DNA of 64,000 bases from Rhodobiaceae bacterium (GTDB taxonomy: Bacteria > Pseudomonadota > Alphaproteobacteria > Parvibaculales > Parvibaculaceae): assembly GCA_003330885.1 (NCBI GenBank), contig CP030277.1:868001-932000 (forward strand). The letters run 5' to 3'. Shown piece after piece: positions 11,787 to 19,554 of this stretch. A program made the translations under genes and the position numbers. Below the pieces are notes generated by a model that searched no databases, was not told the DNA's origin, and saw nothing but the letters and a program-made list of their open reading frames with translations. The number at the start of each line of letters is the position of its first letter. Positions within the stretch are counted from its first letter, which is position 1.

Positions 11787-12569
11787 ATGCCAGACACTCT
11801 CGCTGTTCCTGCAGGATACGGGTTAAACCGACACAGCGAGATTGACTCCACCAATGAAGAGGCCAAACGCGTCGCGGCGCGCGGTGTGAGCGGGCCTGTC
11901 TGGATCGTTGCGGATACACAGACAGCAGGTCGGGGTCGCAGAGGTCGCGCCTGGACGTCACCGGTTGGCAATCTCATGTGCACACTCCTGCTTAGGCCAG
12001 GATGCGGTCCTGCTCAGGCTGGAGAGCTTTCCTTTGTAGCGGGGTTGGCACTCCATGACGCAGCCTCAATGCTGTTGCCAGATGAGGTCGCCGTCAAGGT
12101 AAGCCTAAAATGGCCAAATGACCTCCTGGTAGATGGCAAGAAGGCAAGCGGCATTCTTCTGGAGTCGGAAAGTGCAGGGGGATCGGACGTAAGCTGGCTT
12201 GCCATTGGCATTGGCTTGAATCTCGTTCATTTCCCTGAGGACACGCCTTATCCCGCGACAAGCCTTCAGGCAGAAAGTGGCATCGTCTGCAGTGTTGAAA
12301 GTGCTCTAACCGCTCTCGCAGGCTCATTTGATAAATGGTATGCGATCTGGCAGCAGCCGGGCGGTTTCACCGCGATCCGCGAGGCCTGGTTAAAGCGCGC
12401 CCGCGGTGTCGGGCAGGAAATCACTGTGCGCCTCTCAGATGAGACGCTTGTCGGGACGTTTGAGGATCTGTCAGAAGACGGTGCTCTTCAATTGCGCCTG
12501 CCATCGGGTATCGTTCAGCCGATTGCGGCTGGCGACGTCTTTTTTGGCAGCAGCGGCACCGACCGGTAA
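11787..12569 (+). CDS. birA: Biotin--[acetyl-CoA-carboxylase] ligase
   Basis: Attaches biotin to the carrier protein of biotin-dependent carboxylases by way of biotinyl-5'-AMP (260 residues). The biotinyl-AMP loop TQTAGRGRRGR is at residues 44-54 and the KWPNDLLVDGKKASGIL block at 108-124. There is no N-terminal winged helix, so this is a monofunctional (class I) ligase and not a repressor of biotin genes. It follows nuoN by three bases and lies nine bases before rnj, an order common in alphaproteobacteria and probably part of the nuo transcript. Confidence 0.94.
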   Translation: MPDTLAVPAGYGLNRHSEIDSTNEEAKRVAARGVSGPVWIVADTQTAGRGRRGRAWTSPVGNLMCTLLLRPGCGPAQAGELSFVAGLALHDAASMLLPDEVAVKVSLKWPNDLLVDGKKASGILLESESAGGSDVSWLAIGIGLNLVHFPEDTPYPATSLQAESGIVCSVESALTALAGSFDKWYAIWQQPGGFTAIREAWLKRARGVGQEITVRLSDETLVGTFEDLSEDGALQLRLPSGIVQPIAAGDVFFGSSGTDR

Positions 12570-12577
12570 GGTAGGGC

Positions 12578-14257
12578 ATGAACCACAATTCACCTGACAA
12601 TGCTGAGCTGCTTTTCGTTCCCTTAGGGGGCACAGGCGAGATCGGTATGAATCTTAACCTCTACGGATTTGGGACGGAGGAAGACCGCAAGTGGATCATG
12701 GTGGATCTCGGCGTCACCTTTTCTGACGGGCGCACGCCGGGCGTGGACGTCATCATGCCCGATCCGACCTTCATTGAAGAGCATCGGCAGGACCTGATTG
12801 CCATAGTTCTGACCCACGCCCATGAAGATCATATCGGGGCTGTTGCCCACCTCTGGCCTAAGCTTCGGTGCCCGGTCTATGCGACACCGTTCACTGCAGA
12901 ACTGGTGAAGGGCAAGCTGATTGAAGCGGGGATCGAGCAGGAGGTCCCACTCAACATTGTCGATTTGGGCGCCCGGTTTGATCTTGGACCGTTTGATATC
13001 GAATTCGTGACGCTGACCCATTCCATACCAGAACCCAATGCACTGGCCATCCGGACCTCGCTTGGTACCGTCATGCATACAGGCGATTGGAAAATCGACC
13101 CGGGCCCGGTGATAGGGGAAACTTTGGACAGCAAACGCCTGGCCGAAATCGGCGAAGAGGGCGTACGCGCAATTGTCTGCGACAGCACCAATGTGTTTAC
13201 CCCGGGCGAGGCGGGTTCTGAAGCTGATGTCGGGAGCAGTCTGACAGAGCTAATTGGTGGGCTCGACGGGCGAGTGGTGGTCACGACCTTTGCCTCGAAT
13301 GTCGCCCGGCTGGAAAGTGTCATTCGCGCGGCGGAGGCGAACGGGCGGCATGTCGTCCTGGCGGGCCGGTCCATGTTTCGTGTGATCGCGGCAGCGCGTG
13401 GTACAGGACACCTCAAAAACCTGCCGCCTTTCATTGAGGCCGCCGACGCCGGCTACCTGCCAAAAGACAAAGTATTGTTTCTGTGTACCGGCTCCCAAGG
13501 TGAGCCACGTGCAGCGCTTGCCAGGATCGCCGCTGATGCGCATCGTGACATCGTCCTGGAAGAAGGCGACACGGTCATCTTCTCTTCACGGATTATCCCC
13601 GGGAATGATGTCGCCATCTTCGAGATGCAAAATGACCTCGCGCGCGCAGGCGTCAGGGTGATTACGGAGAAAGATCATTTTGTGCATGTGTCGGGACATC
13701 CCTGTCGCGATGAACTGACAGCTATGTATCAGTGGATCAAACCTGAACTAGCAATCCCTGTTCATGGCGAAGCTCGGCATTTGCTGGAGCACGCAGCGTT
13801 GGCCAAGGAGCTTCAGGTGCCTGAGACATTGGTTATCCAGAATGGGGATATGGTCAGGCTCGCCCCCGGGGCTGCTGAAGTGGTGGATGAGGTGCCGTCA
13901 GGCCGGGTCGTAATGGATGGCGATGTTCTGGTCCCGTCCTGGGATGCCGGCATTCAGGAACGCCGCCGCTTAGCGTTTGCTGGTGCTGTGTTTGTGTCGG
14001 TAGCGCTCAATGAAAAGGGTGCTGTACAGGGAGATCCTGAAATCCGTCTGATCGGATTGCCAGAGCGAGATAATTATGGCGTGCGTTTTGATGAACACGC
14101 CTATGACGCTTTGAACAATGCCCTGGATCATTTGCCGCAGCGGAAGCGGAAAGATGAGGCCCAGGTGAGCGAGTATCTGCGCCGGGCCGTTCGCGGCGCT
14201 ATCCGCAAGGAATGGGGCAAAAAAGCTGCTGTCGAAGTAATCGTTACAAGGGTCTAG
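12578..14257 (+). CDS. rnj: Ribonuclease J
   Basis: A metallo-beta-lactamase/beta-CASP ribonuclease (559 residues) with 5'-3' exonuclease and endonuclease activity in RNA maturation and turnover. The metal site THAHEDHIGA gives H80, H82, D84 and H85; further histidines are in HTGDWKIDP and in the beta-CASP segment SGHPCRDEL. The N-terminal VPLGGTGEIGMN is diagnostic of RNase J. It lies nine bases after birA. Alphaproteobacteria commonly carry one RNase J alongside RNase E. Confidence 0.95.
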   Translation: MNHNSPDNAELLFVPLGGTGEIGMNLNLYGFGTEEDRKWIMVDLGVTFSDGRTPGVDVIMPDPTFIEEHRQDLIAIVLTHAHEDHIGAVAHLWPKLRCPVYATPFTAELVKGKLIEAGIEQEVPLNIVDLGARFDLGPFDIEFVTLTHSIPEPNALAIRTSLGTVMHTGDWKIDPGPVIGETLDSKRLAEIGEEGVRAIVCDSTNVFTPGEAGSEADVGSSLTELIGGLDGRVVVTTFASNVARLESVIRAAEANGRHVVLAGRSMFRVIAAARGTGHLKNLPPFIEAADAGYLPKDKVLFLCTGSQGEPRAALARIAADAHRDIVLEEGDTVIFSSRIIPGNDVAIFEMQNDLARAGVRVITEKDHFVHVSGHPCRDELTAMYQWIKPELAIPVHGEARHLLEHAALAKELQVPETLVIQNGDMVRLAPGAAEVVDEVPSGRVVMDGDVLVPSWDAGIQERRRLAFAGAVFVSVALNEKGAVQGDPEIRLIGLPERDNYGVRFDEHAYDALNNALDHLPQRKRKDEAQVSEYLRRAVRGAIRKEWGKKAAVEVIVTRV

Positions 14258-14271
14258 TCATTCATTTCATC

Positions 14272-14314
14272 GCATTTCCGGACGGTGAACCGAGACCACT
14301 TCACCTGGAAATGC
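14272..14314. other. Compound hairpin between rnj and mce
   Basis: Arms GCATTTCC (14272-14279) and GGAAATGC (14307-14314) are perfectly complementary. Inside them GGTGAA (14284-14289) pairs with TTCACC (14300-14305), giving a two-tier stem about 14 bp long with a small internal bulge. No T-run follows, so it is not a standard intrinsic terminator. It could be an mRNA processing or stability element, or a 5' leader element of mce. Confidence 0.5.
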
Positions 14315-14320
14315 TCAGGC

Positions 14321-14338
14321 GCTTGCCGCGACGCAAGC
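14321..14338. other. Second hairpin in the rnj-mce gap
   Basis: GCTTGC (14321-14326) and GCAAGC (14333-14338) form a perfect 6-bp stem with a six-base loop CGCGAC, seven bases after the first hairpin. The mce ribosome-binding site (GAGGAG at about 14368-14373) lies 30 bases downstream. Confidence 0.4.
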
Positions 14339-14379
14339 ATGGGCCTAAATAGAAGCTTGAGATTTACGAGGAGTTACAA

Positions 14380-14784
14380 ATGCTGGGTCAGCTAAACCAC
14401 GTTGCCATCGCCGTACCAAACATCGCCGAGGCAGCTGAGATGTATAAGGTGAAGTTCGGTGCCAAAGTGTCCGGGCAGGTTCCACAGCCGGATCATGGAG
14501 TTACTACAGTGTTTGTTGATCTTGGCAACACCAAGCTCGAACTGTTAGAGCCGCTGGGTGAGGATTCACCGATTGCGGGTTTCCTCGCGAAAAACCCCAA
14601 AGGCGGTATCCATCATATCTGTGTTGAGGTTGATGACATTGATGCTGCCTGTGAGCAGGTCACAGACCACGGCGTGACAATTACCGGTACCGGCAAGCCA
14701 CGGATTGGTGCGCACGGAAAGCCAGTTGTCTTCCTTCACCCCAAAGATCTGTTTGGGACGTTGGTTGAACTGGAACAGGCATAA
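14380..14784 (+). CDS. mce: Methylmalonyl-CoA epimerase
   Basis: Interconverts (2S)- and (2R)-methylmalonyl-CoA in propionate catabolism (134 residues, vicinal-oxygen-chelate fold). Two beta-alpha-beta-beta-beta modules are visible, and the metal-ligand positions of the family are present: H7 (LNHVAIAV), E54 (KLELLEP), H79 (IHHICVEVDD) and E130 (GTLVELEQ). A good GAGGAG precedes the ATG. A DUF1467 gene follows after six bases, a neighbour pair common in alphaproteobacteria. Confidence 0.94.
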   Translation: MLGQLNHVAIAVPNIAEAAEMYKVKFGAKVSGQVPQPDHGVTTVFVDLGNTKLELLEPLGEDSPIAGFLAKNPKGGIHHICVEVDDIDAACEQVTDHGVTITGTGKPRIGAHGKPVVFLHPKDLFGTLVELEQA

Positions 14785-14790
14785 CCGACC

Positions 14791-15066
14791 ATGACCCTTG
14801 TTAGCGGCTTCGCGACCTATGCCATCATTTGGTGGCTGACACTCTTCGTTGTTTTGCCGTTTGGCATCGTGACACAGGAAGAGGTCGGTGAGATCGAGGA
14901 AGGATCAGCACCGAGCGCGCCAGTCCGACCTCAGATCATCCGCAAGGTTCTCATCACCACCGCTGTGTCAGCCTTAATTTTCGGTGCTGTCTATTGGTTC
15001 CTGGAGCATAGTGGAGTGGGGCTCGATGACCTGCCGTTTGCTCCCACTTTCGACGAAAAATACTAG
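14791..15066 (+). CDS. DUF1467 family small membrane protein
   Basis: A 91-residue protein with two predicted transmembrane helices (about residues 5-26 and 50-70) separated by an acidic, then basic, loop. The opening WWLTLFVVLPFGIVTQEE and overall layout fit the DUF1467 family, which is almost confined to alphaproteobacteria and follows mce there. The function is unknown. Its TAG stop overlaps the stop of the convergent gene at 15063 by four bases. Confidence 0.8.
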   Translation: MTLVSGFATYAIIWWLTLFVVLPFGIVTQEEVGEIEEGSAPSAPVRPQIIRKVLITTAVSALIFGAVYWFLEHSGVGLDDLPFAPTFDEKY

Positions 15067-15707
15067 TCACGTCGCTGGTAGCCGAGATAACGGTCGGGGA
15101 GTTTGCAGATCCGTTTCATCCGCGTATCTCCGTCGACCGCCGGATAGGTCCAGACCAGTGCGTCGCCATCCATGCGGCGGGTAACGATCGTGAAGGGAAG
15201 ACCGAAGGGGCTGAACTCCATCACGCCCTCATCGTTGAACTCAATGGTAGCCAACGTGTTTATGCAGCTGGGCGGCTCAACGTCTCGCGATCCGTTGGCG
15301 AGTGTCCCGTCAGTGTGAAAATCGTGAATGATGCCTGAGGACGTGACGACGGTCCGATCGCCGCATTGCTCTATGCGTTCCACATGGCCGACGGCGCCTG
15401 TTTCCGCGATCCACAGGCCACGCATGTCTACTACGTCTTCAGCAAGGGGTTCAGTACAGCTTGCAAGTATGGGTTTCGGGAAGCTCTCCCAGCCGCATCC
15501 AGGCGTATAGGCCTTGGGGATTTGCGAAGCTTTGAGGCCAGACCCATCAAGTTCTGGCAAATCACAATAATCAATCAGTGAGGCATCACCCTCAAAAATG
15601 CTGACATCGGTAGTGTCTGCAGGGCGGGGCGCCAGAAATAGAAAACTGGCGAGACCACCTATGACCACGATAAGAACCACAACAATGTACCCGAATGTCT
15701 TTTTCAC
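15063..15707 (-). CDS. Hypothetical membrane-anchored or secreted protein
   Basis: 214 residues, not recognised. Residues 1-28 (KK, then a Val/Ile/Leu-rich stretch ending in APRPAD) look like an uncleaved membrane anchor or signal peptide, so the rest is probably periplasmic. It has seven cysteines, several in pairs that could form disulfides, and no obvious catalytic motif. The start is GTG at 15707 with GAGGGGG about eight bases upstream. A promoter and an overlapping palindrome lie just upstream (15736-15765). Confidence 0.6.
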   Translation of the reverse strand: MKKTFGYIVVVLIVVIGGLASFLFLAPRPADTTDVSIFEGDASLIDYCDLPELDGSGLKASQIPKAYTPGCGWESFPKPILASCTEPLAEDVVDMRGLWIAETGAVGHVERIEQCGDRTVVTSSGIIHDFHTDGTLANGSRDVEPPSCINTLATIEFNDEGVMEFSPFGLPFTIVTRRMDGDALVWTYPAVDGDTRMKRICKLPDRYLGYQRRD

Positions 15708-15735
15708 GGCAGACGCCCCCTCTAAGTGAGGTCCT

Positions 15736-15765
15736 ATCGTACTATTGACATGAATAGTGTCAATA
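15736..15765 (-). promoter_or_regulatory. Promoter with overlapping palindromic operator
   Basis: Reading the minus strand, TTGACA (15763-15758) and TACGAT (15741-15736) are separated by 16 bases and would start transcription near 15729, about 20 bases before the GTG at 15707. The -35 lies inside a perfect inverted repeat, TATTGACA (15743-15750) and TGTCAATA (15758-15765), with a 7-base centre. A palindrome over the -35/spacer is the usual position for a repressor dimer such as a TetR-type protein. The regulator is unknown. Confidence 0.55.
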
Positions 15766-15792
15766 AATGAAAGCTACGTCGGAAATGCAGGC

Positions 15793-15826
15793 AAAAAAAA
15801 GCAAGGCGCGTTTCCACGACCTTGCT
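15793..15826 (-). terminator. Intrinsic terminator, minus strand
   Basis: AGCAAGG (15800-15806) and CCTTGCT (15820-15826) form a perfect 7-bp stem. On the minus strand it is followed at once by eight T residues (A run at 15793-15800). No annotated minus-strand gene ends here; the nearest upstream minus-strand transcript would be the candidate small RNA. Confidence 0.65.
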
Positions 15827-15946
15827 GCAGTCATCCCATCTGGCGCTTCGATCAGGTTTTTCCCGGAAGCCGAGCGTGATGTGGTCCGCTCTTGGCCAGA
15901 TGTGTCCTCCCTAGACTTGGGTTTAATGCCCAGCCCCTTTTTATGG
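15793..15946 (-). ncRNA. Candidate structured small RNA (about 150 nt)
   Basis: On the minus strand a promoter at 15953-15981 would start a transcript near 15946 that ends at an intrinsic terminator (15793-15826). Between them, 8-base arms 15895-15902 and 15837-15844 (CATCTGGC with GCCAGATG) are perfectly complementary and enclose two 5-bp hairpins: 15872-15876 with 15887-15891, and 15845-15849 with 15866-15870. A further small GGG/CCC hairpin lies near the 5' end. I do not recognise the family. No convincing protein-coding frame fits between promoter and terminator. Confidence 0.45.
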
Positions 15947-16163
15947 TGAGGGAATATATCGGCGGTTTTCGACTGAGTCACGCAATTTTGGAACCTTTTT
16001 ATGGCTATCTCGGAACGATTCTAATGGCGTCAAAATTGAGGGGGCAAAATCAGCAGTTCCCGATCCATCCTGATCATGTTGAAAGACCGCGCCGAAAGCA
16101 GGCCTACAGGTGTTTCAGGTTTGCTACGGTCGGCCCACGTAAACGCTGCAGGGGAGAAGCCGC
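15827..16163. other. Non-coding stretch before the SDR gene
   Basis: Together with 15708-15826 this makes a 456-base gap between genes. It holds the body and promoter of the candidate small RNA and then about 180 bases of lower-GC sequence in which I see no gene. Short open frames here overlap the hairpins and lack ribosome-binding sites. Confidence 0.5.
15953..15981 (-). promoter_or_regulatory. Putative promoter of the candidate small RNA
   Basis: On the minus strand GTGACT (15981-15976, 4/6 match to TTGACA), a 17-base spacer, and TATATT (15958-15953, 5/6 match to TATAAT). Transcription would begin about seven bases further on, near 15946. Confidence 0.4.
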
Positions 16164-16928
16164 ATGGAAAAAGTCTGTTTGGTATTAGGCGCGGGCGCGG
16201 GGATTGGTGGAAGTGTCGGGCGGCGGTTCGCTGCAGATGGTTACTACTCAGTCCTTTGCCGACGGAGCGATCAAGAAGGCTTGGATCGGATGGTCACTCA
16301 GATTGCGGCAGATGGCGGGAGGGCGCATGGCCATATCCTGGATGCAACCGAGCCTGATGTAATTGAGAACCTGATTGTCAAGACAGAGCAGGATGTTGGC
16401 CCCATTGATACGGTCGTCTTCAATCTCGGCGCTCAGATCGGCAACCGATCTGTCACCGACACCAGCTACAAAGCATTTGAACGATGCTGGCGTATCGCGA
16501 CTTTCTCTCTGTTTCGTCTTGCCCACACGATGGCGCCGATTATGGCGGAAAGGGGCACCGGTAATATTCTCGTCACGTCGGCCACCGCCGCTGTACGTGG
16601 CAATGCAGGCCAGCATGCCCATGCGGCGGCTGTGGGCGGGCGACGCATGCTGTGCCAATCGCTCAATGCTGAGTTGGCGCCTCAGGGCATACATGTGGCG
16701 CATATTCTGGTCGACGGCGCCGTTGATGCCCCAGATACGCTGGGCAAGCTGCTCGGGCCGGAGGCTTTCCAGAAACTTCGAGAAGAGCGTGGCCTGGAGC
16801 ATGACGGTTTGCTTCTGCCAGAGAAGATTGCCGAAACCTATATTCATCTTGCCCAGCAACACCGCAGTGCCTGGACCCATGAACTGGATTTGCGCGCCTT
16901 CTCAGATCAGCCCTGGTGGAACACCTGA
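16164..16928 (+). CDS. SDR-family protein lacking the catalytic Tyr and Lys
   Basis: 254 residues with a short-chain dehydrogenase/reductase Rossmann fold. The dinucleotide loop GAGAGIGG is at residues 9-16, the NNAG-like NLGA at 87-90, and the active-site serine region VTSATAA has S139. Where YxxxK is expected, the sequence reads GQHAHAAAVGGRRM (149-162), with no Tyr and no Lys. Conserved sequence continues in the same frame on both sides (ILVTSA; NAELAPQGIHVAHI), so this is not a frameshift. It may be a non-catalytic or alternative-mechanism SDR. GGGGAGA lies about nine bases before the ATG. Confidence 0.85.
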   Translation: MEKVCLVLGAGAGIGGSVGRRFAADGYYSVLCRRSDQEGLDRMVTQIAADGGRAHGHILDATEPDVIENLIVKTEQDVGPIDTVVFNLGAQIGNRSVTDTSYKAFERCWRIATFSLFRLAHTMAPIMAERGTGNILVTSATAAVRGNAGQHAHAAAVGGRRMLCQSLNAELAPQGIHVAHILVDGAVDAPDTLGKLLGPEAFQKLREERGLEHDGLLLPEKIAETYIHLAQQHRSAWTHELDLRAFSDQPWWNT

Positions 16929-17235
16929 CAGGTGTCTCGGATAGAGACCGCTGACGTTTAAGGTGATGGAAAAGGCGGCTCGTCCATCCACCATGTTTTT
17001 TTGTCGCAGGCGTTTGTGTAGGGCGGCCTGTTGTTCTGTCCACGGAATGGGTGCTAAGACTTGTCTTCAGCGTGTTATCCACAATTCTCCAGAAGCCAAA
17101 CAACCGCAGCTTTTGTCAAAAAGGCCCGGTTTTCATGAGCTTTTTATGATTGGAAGCGATATCTCGCCAAATTTATTGAAAGACGGTTAACCCGAAAAGA
17201 GGACTCCTTAAAGGGTTGAGCGTTAGGATGATCCC
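16929..17235. other. Intergenic stretch with a DnaA-box sequence
   Basis: 307 bases without a recognisable gene. It contains a perfect TTATCCACA at 17075-17083 and a small near-palindrome (AAGAC-TT-GTCTT around 17056-17067). I see no clear promoter or terminator. Confidence 0.4.
17075..17083 (+). promoter_or_regulatory. DnaA-box sequence TTATCCACA
   Basis: A perfect match to the consensus DnaA box in the gap upstream of the small gene at 17236. A single box does not define an origin; it could be a titration or regulatory site, or chance. Confidence 0.35.
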
Positions 17236-17697
17236 ATGAACGATCAGGCACAAATGGCAGCAGTTCTCCTCGCGGGCTTTTTCGCAAGCGGTGATCCTGT
17301 GCCACAAGAAGCAGGCCTTGCAGGCGCTGATGTTCTGGAATCTCGGGCAAAGCCGGAAATCGTTGAGATCAGCACGGGAAGCTGCGCGATTGTGACCGCA
17401 CACCAGCCCCGCGAAGACGTCGCCTTCAAATCCGGTGTTACGATCAACGGCGCAAAGACGGTTCCAGCAAATATTGAGCCTGCCGAACTCTATGCGCTTC
17501 GCCCGATTTACGAGTTTGATGTGCGCATCAATCCGCTCCCAAACAGCTCTATCGCAGTGTCTCCGCGCCTGGAAGTCGCAACGGTGACATATGAGCCAGA
17601 GAACGGCCGCATCATGCTGGACGGCCAGGAACTGGTCTGGATGCACGAAAATGCACTCCGTACAGCCTGTGAGAGCCACATCAGCGTGACACCCTAA
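17236..17697 (+). CDS. Hypothetical protein, possibly exported
   Basis: 153 residues, not recognised. Residues 7-19 (MAAVLLAGFFASG) are hydrophobic and could be a weak signal peptide. Two cysteines (C50 and C145) could form one disulfide. The remainder is predicted beta-rich, with no catalytic motif seen. The ATG is preceded by an AGGAT. It sits between the SDR gene and the larger secreted protein and may be co-transcribed with the latter, although 126 bases separate them. Confidence 0.6.
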   Translation: MNDQAQMAAVLLAGFFASGDPVPQEAGLAGADVLESRAKPEIVEISTGSCAIVTAHQPREDVAFKSGVTINGAKTVPANIEPAELYALRPIYEFDVRINPLPNSSIAVSPRLEVATVTYEPENGRIMLDGQELVWMHENALRTACESHISVTP

Positions 17698-17823
17698 CCG
17701 AGTTCTATCGGTCACAATCCCTCGATTTCCCTCACCTTTCCCCGAGTTTCCTTGACTCTTGCCCAGCCGTTTTAGAGGCTGGCCCCTGCAATCGCGTCTC
17801 GGTCGGGGTACGGAAAAGGGGCA

Positions 17824-19554
17824 ATGGGGATGATCTCCAAGCTAGTTGAGTTTTTTGGCCTATCTGTATGGAAAATGGTCTTCGGCGCAGGTGTCGCCAT
17901 GGGCATGGTTGGTGCAAATCTGGTTGCGGCCAACGCAGCCCCAGCACAGCCTTGGCGGATCACCCAGGAAACTTGGACCGAAACAGACGAACGCGGATAT
18001 TCGGAGTTTGTCGCCGCTATTGGGGCGGCTGATTGCTCGAATGTGGATGATTGTCTGGAGAGCCCGGCAAACCCCTATCGGCATCGCCATGGGTACATGC
18101 GCTTTCGGGCTGATTGCGCCGATTTCCCCTATCTGTTTCGGGCCTACTACGCCTGGATGAATGGCCTGCCATTCGCCTATCAGAACGGCGTTCTCCCCCA
18201 GTCTGGATGGACACGGGACATTCGCTATACCCGCAGTGGCAACCGGGTGGTGTCTCGCAAGTCCGTGCCTGCCACCCAAAACGGGATAAACGCCAACTCA
18301 ATTTTCGTGGACCTGAGAAGTGCCATCTCAACGGGCAGTTACCGACACCATGCGGCGGCAAATGATCAGACCTATTTCACAGATATGTACTCACCGATCA
18401 TCAACCGAGACTCAATCCGCCCTGGCACCATTGTCTATGATGTGAATGGTCATGTTGTGCTGGTTTGGCGCGTTGAAGATGATGGACGCGTGCTGACATT
18501 GTCAGCGCACCCGGACAATTCAGTGTCCCGCTCATTTTACGGGCGGAACTTTCTCCGAACCCACCCTCGGCAGGGAACCGGGTTTAAGGAGTGGCGTCCC
18601 ATTCGTTTGGTCGGTGCAACGCGACTTGCCGATGGCACACTTGTTGGCGGACATATTGAAGCCACACCAAACCAGGCCTTACAGAACTTTTCGCTAATGC
18701 AATATGTCGGCACCGACTCGCCAGACACATCAAAACGGGCGTTGGATCAGTGGCGGCAGGCATCGTTTGCCAGAAATGGTGAGACACTGGACTACTACCA
18801 TTATGTCCGGGCCGTGATGGCGCGCGGCAATCTGGTGATGGAACCCGTTCGGGAAATCCGTTCTTCCATGCGCTCTCTTTGCAATGATGTTCGGGCAAGG
18901 AAACAGGCCGTTGATGCCGCCATCCTGAATGGCATCGACAAAGTGAATGCCCCCGGGAAATTGCCACAGAACATCTACGGCACATTCGGATATTGGGAGT
19001 TCTACTCAACACCCTCCCGTGATGCTCGGCTAAAAACGGCACTGAAAGAACAACGAGATCATATAGAGGCATTGATTGAGATGAACCGTCAGGGGGCCTC
19101 GACGGTAAGCTATGAGGGGAACGATCTCATCGGTGACCTGATAAATGCGTACGATGAAGAGAGTGCTAATTGTGTCACAACCTACACTCGATCAAATGGT
19201 GCTCCAGTCCGGTTGACCCTCGATGATGTAGTTGCGCGAGTCTACGAACTCTCCTTCGATCCCTACCAATGCATTGAGCGCCGATGGGGGGCAACTGCCC
19301 CCGCAGAGTTAGCCTCCTGCGCGGATGGCCCGGCTAAAGATCGGTGGTATCGCGCGCAGCGCTTCCTGAGAAACCAGATCGACCGCACCTATGACGTTGA
19401 TATGGGATACACGCCCGCGCAGCTTGAAGCTGGTCCCCATGACCTGTTTTCAGGGCGTGGTGTCGCAGAAGGGCCAGATGTGGATGTGCGCGGTTTTCTC
19501 ACCTCTCTTAAGGATCGGCGTCAGGCGTCGATCGGTGATCCAGCCGTCCGCTAG
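17824..19554 (+). CDS. Secreted protein with papain/NlpC-like Cys-His pattern
   Basis: 576 residues with an N-terminal hydrophobic signal (residues 12-38, ending AANAAPA). The order Cys98 (RADCADFPYLFRAYYAW), His210 (DVNGHVVLVWRV) and a following polar residue (AHPDN, 229-232) is that of NlpC/P60, CHAP or transglutaminase-type cysteine enzymes: nucleophile at the start of a helix, histidine at the start of a strand. The C-terminal 300 residues are helical and cysteine-containing, with no recognised domain. An AAAAGGGG (17814-17821) is only two bases before this ATG but eight before the ATG at 17830, so the true start may be M3. No cell-wall-binding domain was seen. Confidence 0.7.
   Translation: MGMISKLVEFFGLSVWKMVFGAGVAMGMVGANLVAANAAPAQPWRITQETWTETDERGYSEFVAAIGAADCSNVDDCLESPANPYRHRHGYMRFRADCADFPYLFRAYYAWMNGLPFAYQNGVLPQSGWTRDIRYTRSGNRVVSRKSVPATQNGINANSIFVDLRSAISTGSYRHHAAANDQTYFTDMYSPIINRDSIRPGTIVYDVNGHVVLVWRVEDDGRVLTLSAHPDNSVSRSFYGRNFLRTHPRQGTGFKEWRPIRLVGATRLADGTLVGGHIEATPNQALQNFSLMQYVGTDSPDTSKRALDQWRQASFARNGETLDYYHYVRAVMARGNLVMEPVREIRSSMRSLCNDVRARKQAVDAAILNGIDKVNAPGKLPQNIYGTFGYWEFYSTPSRDARLKTALKEQRDHIEALIEMNRQGASTVSYEGNDLIGDLINAYDEESANCVTTYTRSNGAPVRLTLDDVVARVYELSFDPYQCIERRWGATAPAELASCADGPAKDRWYRAQRFLRNQIDRTYDVDMGYTPAQLEAGPHDLFSGRGVAEGPDVDVRGFLTSLKDRRQASIGDPAVR

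Noticed and set aside
15760-15981. Short open frames on both strands in the gap before the SDR gene (73 and 60 codons)
   Set aside because: They run through the terminator stem and the palindrome, lack ribosome-binding sites, and the structured-RNA explanation fits the symmetry better.
16600-16660. Frameshift as the cause of the missing SDR active site
   Set aside because: Conserved SDR sequence lies in the same frame immediately before and after, so substitution explains it better than a frameshift.
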